A program made the position numbers and the translations under genes. Below the pieces are notes generated by a model, which was given only the letters and a program-made list of their open reading frames with translations, had not been told where the DNA came from and searched no databases. From Klebsiella quasipneumoniae subsp. quasipneumoniae (GTDB lineage Bacteria; Pseudomonadota; Gammaproteobacteria; Enterobacterales; Enterobacteriaceae), in NCBI RefSeq assembly GCF_020525925.1, contig NZ_CP084876.1:5022001-5086000 (forward strand): 64,000 nucleotides of DNA. Reading direction: 5' to 3'. The stretch's first letter is position 1, and each line of letters opens with the position of its first letter. Positions 18,651 to 32,161 of this stretch are shown one piece after another.

Positions 18651-18730
18651 GTGCAGATGCTCCATATTATTTCCTGGCTCCCCAGGCGTCATTGGTGAAG
18701 GACTAAATGGCGAACAACACCATCTGGCGA

Positions 18731-20332
18731 TTAGGCCAGCAGGCGGTAGCCCGGTAATGTCAGAAAATCAATCAGTTCGTCGGAGGTGGTGATCTGCTCC
18801 ATCAGCCGCGCCGCATCGTCAAAGCGGCCATGGCTGAAGCGGTGCTCCCCCAGCTCCTCCTGAATCACCATCAGCTCTTCCGCCAGCCACTGGCGGAACA
18901 GCGCTTTCGTGACCGGCGTGCCGTCGTTCAGGGTTTTCTGATGATGGATCCACTGCCAGATAGAGGTGCGCGAGATCTCGGCCGTCGCGGCGTCTTCCAT
19001 CAGGCCATAAATCGGTACACAGCCGTTGCCGGAGATCCAGGCTTCGATGTACTGCACCGCCACGCGGATGTTGGCGCGCATCCCGGCTTCCGTGCGCTCG
19101 CCCTCGCAGGGGGCCAGCAGCTGTTCGGCGGTAATTGGCGCGTCCTCGCAACGGGTCACCGAGAGCTGATTCGGCTTGTCGCCGAGCACGCGGTTAAACA
19201 CCGCCATGGCGGTATCCGCCAGTCCAGGATGGGCGATCCAGGTGCCATCGTGACCGTTGTTCGCCTCCAGCTCTTTGTCGGCGGTGACTTTATTCAGCAC
19301 CTGACGGTTACGCTCGGCCTCTTTACTCGGGATAAAGGCCGCCATTCCACCCATCGCAAACGCCCCGCGTTTGTGGCAGGTCTTAATCAACAGCCGTGAG
19401 TAGGCGCTGAGGAAGGGTTTATCCATCGTCACCACCTGGCGGTCCGGCAGTACGCGGTCAGGATGGTTTTTCAGCGTCTTGATATAGCTGAAGATATAGT
19501 CCCAGCGGCCGCAGTTCAGGCCGACAATATGGTCGCGCAGCGCATGCAGGATCTCATCCATCTGGAACACCGCCGGCAGTGTTTCAATCAGCAGCGTGGC
19601 CTTGATGGTGCCGCGCGGCAGGTCAAAGCGATCTTCAGTAAAGCTGAAGACATCGTTCCACCATGCCGCCTCCTGCCAGGCCTGGGTTTTTGGCAGATAG
19701 AAGTAGGGACCACTTCCTTTCGCCAGCAGCGCCTGGTAGTTATGAAAGAAATAGAGCGCAAAATCGAAAAGACTGCCGGGAATGGCCTCATTACGCCAGG
19801 TCACATGCTTTTCCGGCAGGTGCAGGCCGCGCACACGGCATACCAGCACAGCGGGATTGGGCTGCAGTTGGTAGATTTTGCCAGCCTCATTGGTGTAGCT
19901 GATGGTCCCGTTCACGGCATCACGTAGGTTGATTTGGCCATCAATGACTTTACGCCAGTCCGGCGCCAGCGAATCCTCAAAGTCCGCCATAAAGACTTTT
20001 ACGTTAGCATTCAGCGCGTTAATGACCATCTTGCGCTCGACGGGGCCGGTAATTTCAACGCGGCGATCCTGCAAATCCGCCGGGATACCGCGAATGGTCC
20101 AGTCGCCATTTCTAATGGAAGCAGTTTCCGAAATAAAATCCGGCAGCTGCCCATCGTCAATAGCCTGCTGCTGCTGCAGACGCGCGGCCAGCAGTTTATT
20201 GCGCGCCGGCGTAAAGCGGCTCACCAGTTCCGTCAGGAATTCTACCGCCTCAGGCGTTAAGATCTGCTTCTCCTGCTCGCCATAGGGCTGACTAAAGGCC
20301 AGTTCATCGGTGATTGTCGCCTGCTGCGTCAT
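18731..20332 (-). CDS. aceB: Malate synthase A, AceB
   Basis: A 533-residue enzyme, the family length, that condenses glyoxylate and acetyl-CoA to malate. Recognisable parts are [16 protein letters not shown] (about 108-123), [10 protein letters not shown], the catalytic RGLHLPEKH region, and [20 protein letters not shown] 20332 has AGGAG 8 bases upstream; 28 further open codons upstream are leader sequence. It is the first gene of aceBAK, with an IclR box about 93 bases upstream. Confidence 0.96.
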   Translation of the reverse strand: MTQQATITDELAFSQPYGEQEKQILTPEAVEFLTELVSRFTPARNKLLAARLQQQQAIDDGQLPDFISETASIRNGDWTIRGIPADLQDRRVEITGPVERKMVINALNANVKVFMADFEDSLAPDWRKVIDGQINLRDAVNGTISYTNEAGKIYQLQPNPAVLVCRVRGLHLPEKHVTWRNEAIPGSLFDFALYFFHNYQALLAKGSGPYFYLPKTQAWQEAAWWNDVFSFTEDRFDLPRGTIKATLLIETLPAVFQMDEILHALRDHIVGLNCGRWDYIFSYIKTLKNHPDRVLPDRQVVTMDKPFLSAYSRLLIKTCHKRGAFAMGGMAAFIPSKEAERNRQVLNKVTADKELEANNGHDGTWIAHPGLADTAMAVFNRVLGDKPNQLSVTRCEDAPITAEQLLAPCEGERTEAGMRANIRVAVQYIEAWISGNGCVPIYGLMEDAATAEISRTSIWQWIHHQKTLNDGTPVTKALFRQWLAEELMVIQEELGEHRFSHGRFDDAARLMEQITTSDELIDFLTLPGYRLLA

Positions 20333-20424
20333 TGTGCTGCTCCTCTTGGTTGATCCGCTGGAAGCGAGCGAAAGATCGTTGTGCAGTTTTCGCTCAGCAC
20401 AATTAAGACTACTCAATTAATTTT

Positions 20425-20445
20425 CAAAATCAAAAACAATTTCCA
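20425..20445 (-). promoter_or_regulatory. IclR operator of aceBAK
   Basis: On the minus strand TGGAAATTGTTTTTGATTTTG matches the E. coli aceBAK operator closely. It sits in an AT-rich promoter region between the metA terminator and aceB. Confidence 0.75.
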
Positions 20446-20522
20446 TTTTAATTTTAAAATGAGATTAACATATTGATAACAATGAAATTAAAGTTATCAT
20501 CAGCCATGAGGTGAATTTCGGA

Positions 20523-20547
20523 AATAAAAAAGGCACCCGAAGGTGCC
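20523..20547 (-). terminator. Rho-independent terminator of metA
   Basis: GGCACC-TTCG-GGTGCC followed by six T bases on the minus strand, 46 bases past the metA stop. It insulates metA from the aceBAK promoter. Confidence 0.9.
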
Positions 20548-20592
20548 AGAGGCAAAGTGCTGAAACGCTTTAGGATCGTTTCGTGCGGAGTA

Positions 20593-21522
20593 TTACTCCA
20601 GCGTTGGATTCATATGACGCAGATCGTATGGTGTAATCTGGTAGACGTAATAGTTCAGCCAGTTAGCGAACAGCAGATTACCGTGGCTCCGCCAGGTGGC
20701 GCGCGGTTTGTTCTGCGGGTCGTTTTGCGGAAAATAGTTGTGGGGAACCTCAGGGTTCAAACCGGCTTCCACATCGCGGAAATATTCACTTGCCAGGGTA
20801 TTGGCATCGTACTCGGGGTGGCCGGTGACAAAGGCTATACGCTTATCTTTACTGGCGAACAGATACGCATCGCCCTCTTCCGTCTCCGCGAGGATCTCGA
20901 GATCGGTATAATCCCGGATAAGCCCTGCAGGAAAGTCAGCATAGCGTGAGTGTGGGGCCAGGAAAGAGTCGTCGAAACCGCGGGTCAGTAAAGCGTGTGG
21001 ATGAAGAATATGGTGTTCATAAACGCCAGAAATCTTTTCGGCGCGGGTCTGCTTGGGAATGCCGTACAGAATATTCAGCGCGGCCTGAACCGCCCAACAG
21101 ACGAACAGCGTCGAAGTGACGTGATCCTTGGCCCACTCCAGCACCTGTTTGATCTGCGGCCAGTAAGCGACATCATTAAATTCAACCAGGCCTAAGGGAG
21201 CGCCGGTGACGATCAGGCCGTCGAAGTTCTGATCGCAGATCTCATCGAAATTGCAGTAAAAGTTATTCAGATGCTCCGCCGGCGTATTACGTGACTCACG
21301 CGCATCGATACGTAATAACTGGATGTCCACCTGCAGCGGAGAGTTCGACAGCAGACGCAGGAACTGATTCTCCGTCTCGATTTTCTTCGGCATCAGGTTG
21401 AGGATTAACACCTTCAGGGGGCGGATTTCCTGAGTTGTTGCACGCGTTGTCGTCATCACAAAGACGTTTTCATTGCGCAAGAAATTGACGGCTGGTAGCT
21501 CGTCCTGCACCCGAATTGGCAT
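20593..21522 (-). CDS. metA: Homoserine O-succinyltransferase MetA
   Basis: A 309-residue enzyme, the same length as in E. coli, that makes O-succinylhomoserine in the first step of methionine synthesis. The nucleophile Cys142 is in [11 protein letters not shown], and the catalytic His235 and Glu237 are in VTGHPEYD. Lys46/Lys47 near [10 protein letters not shown] are also conserved. It is cytoplasmic, with N terminus [15 protein letters not shown]. Three tandem met boxes lie 28 bases upstream, fitting MetJ repression. E. coli MetA is heat-labile and limits growth at high temperature. Confidence 0.96.
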   Translation of the reverse strand: MPIRVQDELPAVNFLRNENVFVMTTTRATTQEIRPLKVLILNLMPKKIETENQFLRLLSNSPLQVDIQLLRIDARESRNTPAEHLNNFYCNFDEICDQNFDGLIVTGAPLGLVEFNDVAYWPQIKQVLEWAKDHVTSTLFVCWAVQAALNILYGIPKQTRAEKISGVYEHHILHPHALLTRGFDDSFLAPHSRYADFPAGLIRDYTDLEILAETEEGDAYLFASKDKRIAFVTGHPEYDANTLASEYFRDVEAGLNPEVPHNYFPQNDPQNKPRATWRSHGNLLFANWLNYYVYQITPYDLRHMNPTLE

Positions 21523-21549
21523 AACTCTATTACCTCATAGCATACGTAT

Positions 21550-21573
21550 AAACGTTTAGACATCCAGATAGCT
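21550..21573 (-). promoter_or_regulatory. MetJ operator: three tandem met boxes
   Basis: Three contiguous 8-mers, AAACGTTT AGACATCC AGATAGCT, resemble the met box AGACGTCT (6/8, 6/8 and 5/8 matches). MetJ dimers bind such tandem boxes cooperatively. The site lies just upstream of the metA start. Confidence 0.65.
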
Positions 21574-21678
21574 GAAGATAACCAGGAATCGGGTGAATGT
21601 CGAGTCTGCATGTTCACGGTGAGAAAATTTCACGGCGCGCATTGAGTTAGAATATAAGAATGAAGAAAAGGAGAAAAT

Positions 21679-22140
21679 ATGGTTATTAGCATCCGCCGTT
21701 CCCGGCCTGATGAAGGGGATAAACTGATTGCGATCTGGTGTCGGTCAGTCGACGCCACGCACGATTTTCTGTCAAAAGCGTATCGGAGAGAGCTGGAGGA
21801 GCTGGTACGTGCCTTTATACCGGAGGCTCCGCTGTGGGTGGCGGTTAACACGGAGGACCAGCCGATCGCCTTTATGCTGCTGACCGGAGATCATATGGAT
21901 GCGCTGTTCGTCGATCCGGATGTCCGCGGCTGCGGTGTGGGGAGATTGCTGATCGCGCATGCGCTGTCGTTAACGCCAACACTGACGACCAACGTAAATG
22001 AGCAGAATGAACAAGCGGTCGGGTTTTATCGGAGAATGGGTTTCAAAGTGACAGGTCGCTCTGAAACGGACGATCTGGGTCAACCGTATCCGTTATTGAA
22101 TTTGATACATGAGCAGCAGGCTGAAGCAGACTACGATTGA
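21679..22140 (+). CDS. yjaB: GNAT family N-acetyltransferase YjaB
   Basis: A 153-residue cytoplasmic acetyltransferase of the GNAT superfamily, next to metA as in E. coli. The acetyl-CoA loop is VDPDVRGCGVGRLLI (about 75-89), and the C-terminal beta-bulge region is NEQNEQAVGFYRRMGF. The N terminus is MVISIRRSRPDEGDKL. AAGGAG lies 7 bases before ATG 21679. The substrate is unknown. It diverges from metA and converges on the rRNA operon; a REP-like palindrome follows. Confidence 0.9.
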   Translation: MVISIRRSRPDEGDKLIAIWCRSVDATHDFLSKAYRRELEELVRAFIPEAPLWVAVNTEDQPIAFMLLTGDHMDALFVDPDVRGCGVGRLLIAHALSLTPTLTTNVNEQNEQAVGFYRRMGFKVTGRSETDDLGQPYPLLNLIHEQQAEADYD

Positions 22141-22199
22141 CGTCGGTAACTTTGCGGCATTGATGTCCCCTCGGCCAGCAGGTGGCCGAGGATCCGTAG

Positions 22200-22225
22200 C
22201 CCCGGTAAGCGCAGCGCCACCGGGG
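22200..22225. repeat. REP-like palindrome between yjaB and the rRNA terminator
   Basis: CCCCGGT...ACCGGGG with the inner AAGCGCAGCGCC is of the same kind as the units near aceK. Confidence 0.65.
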
Positions 22226-22260
22226 GAAGCATGTCGACACCCTCGCCGGAGGACAAAAAC

Positions 22261-22290
22261 GCAAAAAAGCTCAGTCTTTCGACTGAGCTT
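22261..22290 (-). terminator. rRNA operon terminator (T1 type)
   Basis: On the minus strand AAGCTCAGTC-GAAA-GACTGAGCTT is followed by TTTTGCG. It closely resembles E. coli rrnB T1 and lies 14 bases past the 5S gene. Confidence 0.92.
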
Positions 22291-22303
22291 TCTGCTTTAT
22301 TTG

Positions 22304-22423
22304 ATGCCTGGCAGTTCCCTACTCTCACATGGGGAGACCCCACACTACCATCGGCGCTACGGCGTTTCACTTCTGAGTTCGGCATGGGGTCAGGTGGGAC
22401 CACCGCGCTAGTGCCGCCAGGCA
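22304..22423 (-). rRNA. rrf: 5S ribosomal RNA
   Basis: A 120-base gene. The ends pair as TGCCTGGC.../...GCCAGGCA, and the inner GTGGTCCCACCTGACCCCA and GGTAGTGTGGGGTC blocks match E. coli 5S. It is the last gene of the operon, about 96 bases after 23S. Confidence 0.97.
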
Positions 22424-22519
22424 AATTCTGTTTTATCAACACGTCCTGCGGACGCATCGATTAATCTGTATCGAAGCTGAAAATCTTCTCTCAAATCGCC
22501 AAAACATCTTCGGCGTTGT

Positions 22520-25421
<2,902 letters not shown>

Positions 25422-25527
25422 TCACAACCCGAAGATGTTTCGTAAAACATCATCGTGTCGCGAAAATTTGAGAGACTCGAACACACATTAACTGTGTGTC
25501 GTTTCAATTTTCAGCTTGATCCAGATT

Positions 25528-25538
25528 TTTAAAGAGCA
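25528..25538 (-). promoter_or_regulatory. Spacer boxA antitermination signal
   Basis: TGCTCTTTAAA on the minus strand between tRNA-Glu and 23S matches the rrn boxA element bound by NusB/NusE. Confidence 0.8.
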
Positions 25539-25611
25539 AATATCTCAAACGTCACCCGAAGATGAGTTTTGAGATATATCGGTACGCGTCTTTCACTCAC
25601 GAACCAGCAAG

Positions 25612-25687
25612 TGGCGTCCCCTAGGGGATTCGAACCCCTGTTACCGCCGTGAAAGGGCGGTGTCCTGGGCCTCTAGACGAAGGGGAC
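25612..25687 (-). tRNA. gltV: tRNA-Glu(TTC) in the 16S-23S spacer
   Basis: 76 bases including encoded CCA. GTCCCC pairs with GGGGAC at the acceptor, and the anticodon TTC is complementary to 25651-25653. A lone tRNA-Glu in the spacer is the arrangement of rrnB, C, E and G of E. coli; the location beside purH matches rrnE, so the symbol gltV is by analogy. Confidence 0.95.
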
Positions 25688-25772
25688 ACTGAAGTCTCAA
25701 TCGCAAGACGCCTTGCTTCTCTACTTTCATCAGACAATCTGTGTGAGCACTACAAAGGCAGGTTCTTTAAGG

Positions 25773-27312
<1,540 letters not shown>

Positions 27313-27445
27313 AAGTTTGATGCTCGTGAATTAAACTTCGTAATGAATTACGTATGTTCACTCAGAGACTTGGTATTCATTTTTCGTCCGAGGACGTTAA
27401 GAATCCATGTCACTTTGAGTGCCCACACAGATTGTCTGATAAATT

Positions 27446-27456
27446 GTTAAAGAGCA
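27446..27456 (-). promoter_or_regulatory. Leader boxA antitermination signal
   Basis: TGCTCTTTAAC on the minus strand, about 134 bases before 16S, matches the rrn leader boxA, with the conserved AATTTATCAGACAATCTGTG stretch beyond it. Confidence 0.85.
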
Positions 27457-27494
27457 GTTGCGACGCGCTTTAGCGCTCTGTCGCGAGGTGGCGT

Positions 27495-27522
27495 ATATTA
27501 CGCTTTCCTCTTTCAGAGTCAA
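27495..27522 (-). promoter_or_regulatory. rRNA promoter P2
   Basis: TTGACT (-35) and TAATAT (-10) separated by 16 bp on the minus strand, followed by a GC-rich discriminator, matching rrn P2 of E. coli. Confidence 0.85.
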
Positions 27523-27603
27523 CCCGTTTTTCAGGATTTTTCTCTTCAACCGAACCGGCTGTTTGTGTGAAGTGATTCACATCTGCCGTGTCGATGGAGG
27601 CGC

Positions 27604-27631
27604 ATTATAGGGAGTTCTCGAGCGCCCGCAA
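27604..27631 (-). promoter_or_regulatory. rRNA promoter P1
   Basis: TTGCGG (-35), 16-bp spacer and consensus TATAAT (-10), followed by GCGCC, the discriminator associated with stringent control. A/T-rich sequence upstream (27632-27655) fits an UP element. Confidence 0.85.
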
Positions 27632-27813
27632 TAGAAAAATGGCAGAAAAATGACTGACTGCTGCATTCCCCAGCAAAACCCCGCTTTATACCTCTTTACA
27701 CACAGAATTATCCACAGGAGAGCGTCAAAACATGACCGAACGCCCCGCGGATCGGCAGCTACATAGAAGGAGAACCATCGGCCTAAAGAGAAAGATAAAA
27801 ATTCGCGAGCGTT

Positions 27814-27835
27814 GCGCAAACGTTTTCGTTACAAT
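27814..27835 (+). promoter_or_regulatory. PurR operator and -10 region of purHD
   Basis: GCGCAAACGTTTTCGT (27814-27829) matches the PurR consensus ACGCAAACGTTTNCGT at nearly every position. It abuts a -10-like TACAAT at 27830-27835, so hypoxanthine- or guanine-bound PurR would cover the promoter. Confidence 0.85.
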
Positions 27836-27866
27836 GCCGCGCAATGACACGGATGCCCGGTTGGGT

Positions 27867-27904
27867 GCGTTAGGTGAGTTTTTAGGCAAAAACTCACCTA
27901 ACGC
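27867..27904 (+). promoter_or_regulatory. Perfect 17-bp hairpin in the purH leader
   Basis: GCGTTAGGTGAGTTTTT, loop AGGC, AAAAACTCACCTAACGC. It ends 35 bases before the purH ATG, inside the expected 5' UTR, and has no T-run after it. See findings. Confidence 0.85.
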
Positions 27905-27939
27905 TCTCTGTAATGTTCAAATCCTGGGGATTTAATACC

Positions 27940-29529
27940 ATGCAACAACGTCGTCCAGTCCGCCGCGCTCTGCTCAGTGTTTCTGACAAGGCCGGTATCG
28001 TCGAATTCGCGCAGGCGCTTTCCGCTCGTGGTGTCGAGCTGCTGTCCACCGGCGGCACCGCCCGCCTGCTGGCAGATAAAGGCCTGCCGGTAACCGAAGT
28101 CTCTGACTACACCGGTTTCCCGGAAATGATGGATGGACGCGTGAAGACCCTGCATCCGAAAGTACACGGCGGCATCCTCGGTCGTCGCGGTCAGGATGAT
28201 GGCATCATGCAGCAGCACGGTATCGCGCCTATCGATATGGTGGTCGTTAACCTCTATCCGTTTGCCCAAACCGTCGCTCGTGAAGGCTGCTCGCTGGAAG
28301 ACGCGGTGGAAAACATCGATATCGGCGGCCCAACCATGGTCCGCTCCGCGGCGAAGAACCACAAAGATGTCGCCATCGTGGTGAAGAGCAGCGACTACAC
28401 CGCCATCATTAATGAAATGGACGCCAACGAAGGCTCCCTGACGCTGGACACCCGCTTCGACCTCGCCATTAAAGCCTTCGAACACACCGCCGCGTACGAC
28501 AGCATGATCGCCAACTACTTCGGCAGCATGGTTCCGGCCTATCACGGCGAAAGCAAAGAAGCCGCTGGCCGCTTCCCACGCACCCTGAATCTGAACTTCA
28601 TTAAGAAGCAGGATATGCGCTACGGCGAAAACAGCCACCAGCAGGCTGCCTTCTATATAGAAGAGAATGTCAAAGAAGCTTCCGTGGCAACCGCTACCCA
28701 GCTGCAGGGTAAAGCGCTCTCCTATAACAATATTGCCGATACCGATGCGGCGCTGGAGTGCGTGAAAGAGTTCAACGAACCGGCCTGCGTGATCGTTAAG
28801 CACGCTAACCCGTGCGGCGTTGCCGTCAGCGACTCGATCCTTGACGCCTACGATCGCGCATACAAAACCGACCCGACCTCCGCGTTCGGCGGCATCATCG
28901 CCTTCAACCGCGAGCTGGATGCCGACACCGCGCAGGCGATCATCTCTCGCCAGTTTGTCGAGGTGATCATCGCCCCGTCCGCCAGCGAAGAAGCGCTGAA
29001 AATCACTGCCGCGAAGCAGAACGTCCGCGTACTGACCTGCGGTCAGTGGGAAGCGCGCGTTGCCGGTCTCGATTTCAAACGTGTCAACGGCGGCCTGCTG
29101 GTTCAGGACCGCGATCTCGGTATGGTCACCGCAGGCGAACTGCGCGTGGTCAGTAAACGTCAGCCGAGCGAGCAAGAGCTGCGCGATGCGCTGTTCTGCT
29201 GGAAAGTGGCGAAATTCGTCAAATCCAACGCCATCGTGTATGCCAAAGACAATATGACCATCGGCATAGGCGCCGGCCAGATGAGCCGCGTCTACTCGGC
29301 GAAAATTGCCGGGATTAAAGCCGGTGACGAAGGTCTGGAAGTGAAAGGCTCCGCCATGGCCTCCGATGCCTTCTTCCCGTTCCGCGACGGGATTGACGCC
29401 GCGGCTGCGGTCGGCATCACCTGCGTTATCCAGCCGGGCGGCTCTATCCGCGACGACGAAGTGATTGCCGCCGCTGACGAACACGGCATCGCCATGATCT
29501 TCACCGATATGCGCCACTTCCGCCATTAA
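27940..29529 (+). CDS. purH: Bifunctional AICAR transformylase/IMP cyclohydrolase PurH
   Basis: A 529-residue enzyme, the E. coli length, catalysing the last two steps of IMP synthesis. The N-terminal cyclohydrolase (about 1-195) contains STGGTARLL and [13 protein letters not shown] with the conserved Lys. The C-terminal transformylase contains [12 protein letters not shown] and [10 protein letters not shown] with the catalytic Lys/His pair, and [15 protein letters not shown] 27940 follows a GGGG site; an ATG at 27913 is closer to the hairpin and has no family support. purD follows after 15 bases in one operon under PurR control. Confidence 0.96.
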   Translation: MQQRRPVRRALLSVSDKAGIVEFAQALSARGVELLSTGGTARLLADKGLPVTEVSDYTGFPEMMDGRVKTLHPKVHGGILGRRGQDDGIMQQHGIAPIDMVVVNLYPFAQTVAREGCSLEDAVENIDIGGPTMVRSAAKNHKDVAIVVKSSDYTAIINEMDANEGSLTLDTRFDLAIKAFEHTAAYDSMIANYFGSMVPAYHGESKEAAGRFPRTLNLNFIKKQDMRYGENSHQQAAFYIEENVKEASVATATQLQGKALSYNNIADTDAALECVKEFNEPACVIVKHANPCGVAVSDSILDAYDRAYKTDPTSAFGGIIAFNRELDADTAQAIISRQFVEVIIAPSASEEALKITAAKQNVRVLTCGQWEARVAGLDFKRVNGGLLVQDRDLGMVTAGELRVVSKRQPSEQELRDALFCWKVAKFVKSNAIVYAKDNMTIGIGAGQMSRVYSAKIAGIKAGDEGLEVKGSAMASDAFFPFRDGIDAAAAVGITCVIQPGGSIRDDEVIAAADEHGIAMIFTDMRHFRH

Positions 29530-29544
29530 TTCATGGAGCTGCAG

Positions 29545-30840
29545 ATGAAAGTATTAGTAATCGGCAACGGCGGGCGTGAACACGCCCTGGCCTGGAAAGC
29601 GGCCCAATCGCCGCTGGTTGATACCGTCTACGTTGCGCCGGGCAACGCAGGTACCGCGCTGGAGCCGTCGCTGCAAAACGTCGCCATCGGCGTCACCGAT
29701 ATTCCGGCGCTGCTGCGCTTCGCTCAGGATGAAAATATCGACCTGACCATCGTTGGTCCGGAAGCGCCGCTGGTCATTGGCGTGGTCGACGCGTTCCGTG
29801 CCGCCGGGCTCGCCATCTTTGGGCCAACCGAAGGCGCGGCGCAGCTGGAAGGCTCAAAAGCCTTCACCAAAGATTTCCTCGCCCGTCATCATATCCCGAC
29901 GGCGGAATACCAGAACTTCACCGAGGTCGAGCCTGCGCTGGCTTATCTGCGGGAGAAAGGCGCGCCGATCGTCATCAAAGCCGACGGTCTGGCGGCGGGT
30001 AAAGGCGTTATCGTGGCGATGACCCTTGAGGAAGCCGAAGCGGCGGTCAAAGACATGCTGGCCGGTAACGCCTTTGGCGACGCCGGACACCGCATCGTCA
30101 TTGAAGAGTTCCTCGATGGCGAAGAGGCCAGCTTCATTGTGATGGTCGACGGCGAGCACGTCCTGCCGATGGCCACCAGCCAGGATCACAAACGCGTCGG
30201 CAACGGCGATACCGGCCCGAACACCGGTGGGATGGGCGCTTATTCTCCGGCGCCGGTCGTGACTGATGAAGTCCATCAGCGCACCATGGAGCGTATTATC
30301 TGGCCAACCGTGAAGGGCATGGCCGCGGAAGGCAACACCTATACCGGTTTCCTGTATGCCGGTCTGATGATCGACAAGCAGGGCAACCCAAAGGTCATTG
30401 AGTTCAACTGCCGCTTTGGCGATCCGGAAACCCAGCCGATCATGCTGCGCCTGAAATCTGACCTGGTAGCGCTGTGCCTCGCCGCCTGCGCCGGCAAGCT
30501 GGATGAGAAAACCTCCGAGTGGGATGACCGCGCATCGCTGGGGGTAGTGGTTGCCGCCGGCGGCTATCCGGGCAACTACAACACGGGCGATGAGATCCAT
30601 GGCCTGCCGCAGCAGGAAGCGGCAGACGGTAAAGTCTTCCATGCCGGCACGAAACTGTCTGACGACCAGCGCGTGGTCACCAACGGCGGGCGCGTACTGT
30701 GCGTCACCGCCCTGGGCGATACCGTAGCGCAGGCGCAGCAGCGCGCCTATCAGCTGCTGACCGATATTCGCTGGGATGGCAGCTTTAGCCGAAACGATAT
30801 CGGCTGGCGCGCCATTGAGCGCGAAAAGGCTAACGGCTAA
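29545..30840 (+). CDS. purD: Phosphoribosylamine-glycine ligase PurD
   Basis: A 431-residue ATP-grasp ligase (E. coli PurD has 429) that joins phosphoribosylamine and glycine in the second step of purine synthesis. The N terminus [15 protein letters not shown] is the family signature. The ATP-grasp core includes [15 protein letters not shown] (about 140-155), and the metal site is [12 protein letters not shown] (about 280-291). GGAG lies 7 bases before ATG 29545; four more in-frame codons upstream (from 29533) are not needed. The 3' end overlaps the 3' end of zraR by 11 bases on the opposite strand. Confidence 0.96.
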   Translation: MKVLVIGNGGREHALAWKAAQSPLVDTVYVAPGNAGTALEPSLQNVAIGVTDIPALLRFAQDENIDLTIVGPEAPLVIGVVDAFRAAGLAIFGPTEGAAQLEGSKAFTKDFLARHHIPTAEYQNFTEVEPALAYLREKGAPIVIKADGLAAGKGVIVAMTLEEAEAAVKDMLAGNAFGDAGHRIVIEEFLDGEEASFIVMVDGEHVLPMATSQDHKRVGNGDTGPNTGGMGAYSPAPVVTDEVHQRTMERIIWPTVKGMAAEGNTYTGFLYAGLMIDKQGNPKVIEFNCRFGDPETQPIMLRLKSDLVALCLAACAGKLDEKTSEWDDRASLGVVVAAGGYPGNYNTGDEIHGLPQQEAADGKVFHAGTKLSDDQRVVTNGGRVLCVTALGDTVAQAQQRAYQLLTDIRWDGSFSRNDIGWRAIEREKANG

Positions 30841-32161
30841 GTTTCGCCAACAGCGTTTTCCGCGTAATGCCTAACTGACGGGCGGCTTCGGTTTTGTTGC
30901 CGCCCGTTTTTTCCAGCGCCGCCAGAATCACCTCTTTTTCGACTTCCACTAGCGGCTGAATCAGCCCCTCCTCGCTCCCGCCTGACGGCAGCGGCGTACC
31001 CGCGATCGCCAGCGGCAATTCCCGCCCGGAGATATAGTCCCCGGTCAGTAGCACCACCGCCCGCTCCACCGCGTTTTCCAGCTCGCGAATGTTGCCCGGC
31101 CAGGAGTAGTGGATCAGCAGATCCATCGCCTGTGGAGTGAACCCCTTTACCGCCTTACGATTGCGTTCGGCATAGCGTTTGAGAAAGTGCTGCGCCAGCG
31201 GCGGAATATCTTCCCGGCGCCGGCGCAGCGGCGGCATCTCAATAGTCACGACGTTCAGGCGGTAATAGAGATCCTGGCGAAAACGCCCGGCGCTTACCTC
31301 TTCCGCGAGGTTGCGGTGGGTGGCGGCGATCAGCCGCACATCAACGGCAAGCGTCTGGTTGCTGCCGACCCGCTGCACCTCCCGTTCCTGAATCGCCCGC
31401 AGCAGCCGGACCTGCATCAATGGTGAGATATCGCCAATTTCATCGAGGAACAGCGTGCCGCCATCCGCTTCGACAAAGCGCCCTTCACGTCGCCGATCCG
31501 CGCCGGTAAACGCCCCTTTTTCATGGCCGAAGAGTTCCGACTCCAGTAGCGACTCATTCAGCGCCGCGCAGTTGAGCGTCACCAGCGGCTTATCACCGCG
31601 CCCGCTGCAGGCGTGGATGGCGCGCGCCACCAGTTCCTTACCGGTTCCCGACTCCCCATAGATCAGCACCGTCGCATCCGAAGGGGCTACCAGCGTAATA
31701 TTATTAAGAAGCGCCTGCATCGCCGGGCTGTCGCCTATCATGCCCCAGCGCGAACTCGCTGCGGCGGGGTGTTCGCCCTCGCTATGCCGGGTGTGTGCCA
31801 GCGCCTGGACTAACGTCTGCTGTAACGTGTCAAAATCCAGCGGTTTAATCAGATAATCCAGCGCCCCGGACTTGATGGCCTCCACCGCCGTATCGACGCT
31901 GGAGAACGCCGTCATGATCAGCACCGGGATCGCCGGGTTATAGGCTTTAATCTCTTTTAACGTCGCGATACCGTCCATCTCCGCCATGCGAATATCGCAC
32001 AGCACCAGGTCGAAGACCTGCTGATGGATCAGCTCCAGCGCCTGCAGGCCGTTGTGGGCTAATGCCACCTGATAGCCCCAGCCGCGCAGCAGCGCCTGCA
32101 GGATCGTGCAGTGGCTGATGTCATCATCGACAACCAGAATCTGTACCTTATCGCTGCTCAT
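30830..32161 (-). CDS. zraR: Sigma-54 response regulator ZraR
   Basis: A 443-residue NtrC-type activator. The receiver domain (1-120) has its phosphoacceptor Asp56 in [13 protein letters not shown]. The AAA+ domain (about 143-375) has Walker A GESGTGKE, the sigma-54 contact loop GAFTGA, and [11 protein letters not shown]. The C-terminal Fis-type helix-turn-helix is [20 protein letters not shown]. It activates zraP and its own operon in response to zinc or envelope stress. ATG 32161 has GGAGGG upstream and lies inside the end of zraS (14-base overlap). Confidence 0.95.
   Translation of the reverse strand: MSSDKVQILVVDDDISHCTILQALLRGWGYQVALAHNGLQALELIHQQVFDLVLCDIRMAEMDGIATLKEIKAYNPAIPVLIMTAFSSVDTAVEAIKSGALDYLIKPLDFDTLQQTLVQALAHTRHSEGEHPAAASSRWGMIGDSPAMQALLNNITLVAPSDATVLIYGESGTGKELVARAIHACSGRGDKPLVTLNCAALNESLLESELFGHEKGAFTGADRRREGRFVEADGGTLFLDEIGDISPLMQVRLLRAIQEREVQRVGSNQTLAVDVRLIAATHRNLAEEVSAGRFRQDLYYRLNVVTIEMPPLRRRREDIPPLAQHFLKRYAERNRKAVKGFTPQAMDLLIHYSWPGNIRELENAVERAVVLLTGDYISGRELPLAIAGTPLPSGGSEEGLIQPLVEVEKEVILAALEKTGGNKTEAARQLGITRKTLLAKLSR

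Noticed and set aside
27898..29526. A 542-codon open frame antisense to purH
   Set aside because: Covers purH almost exactly, with low-complexity composition and no recognisable domain.
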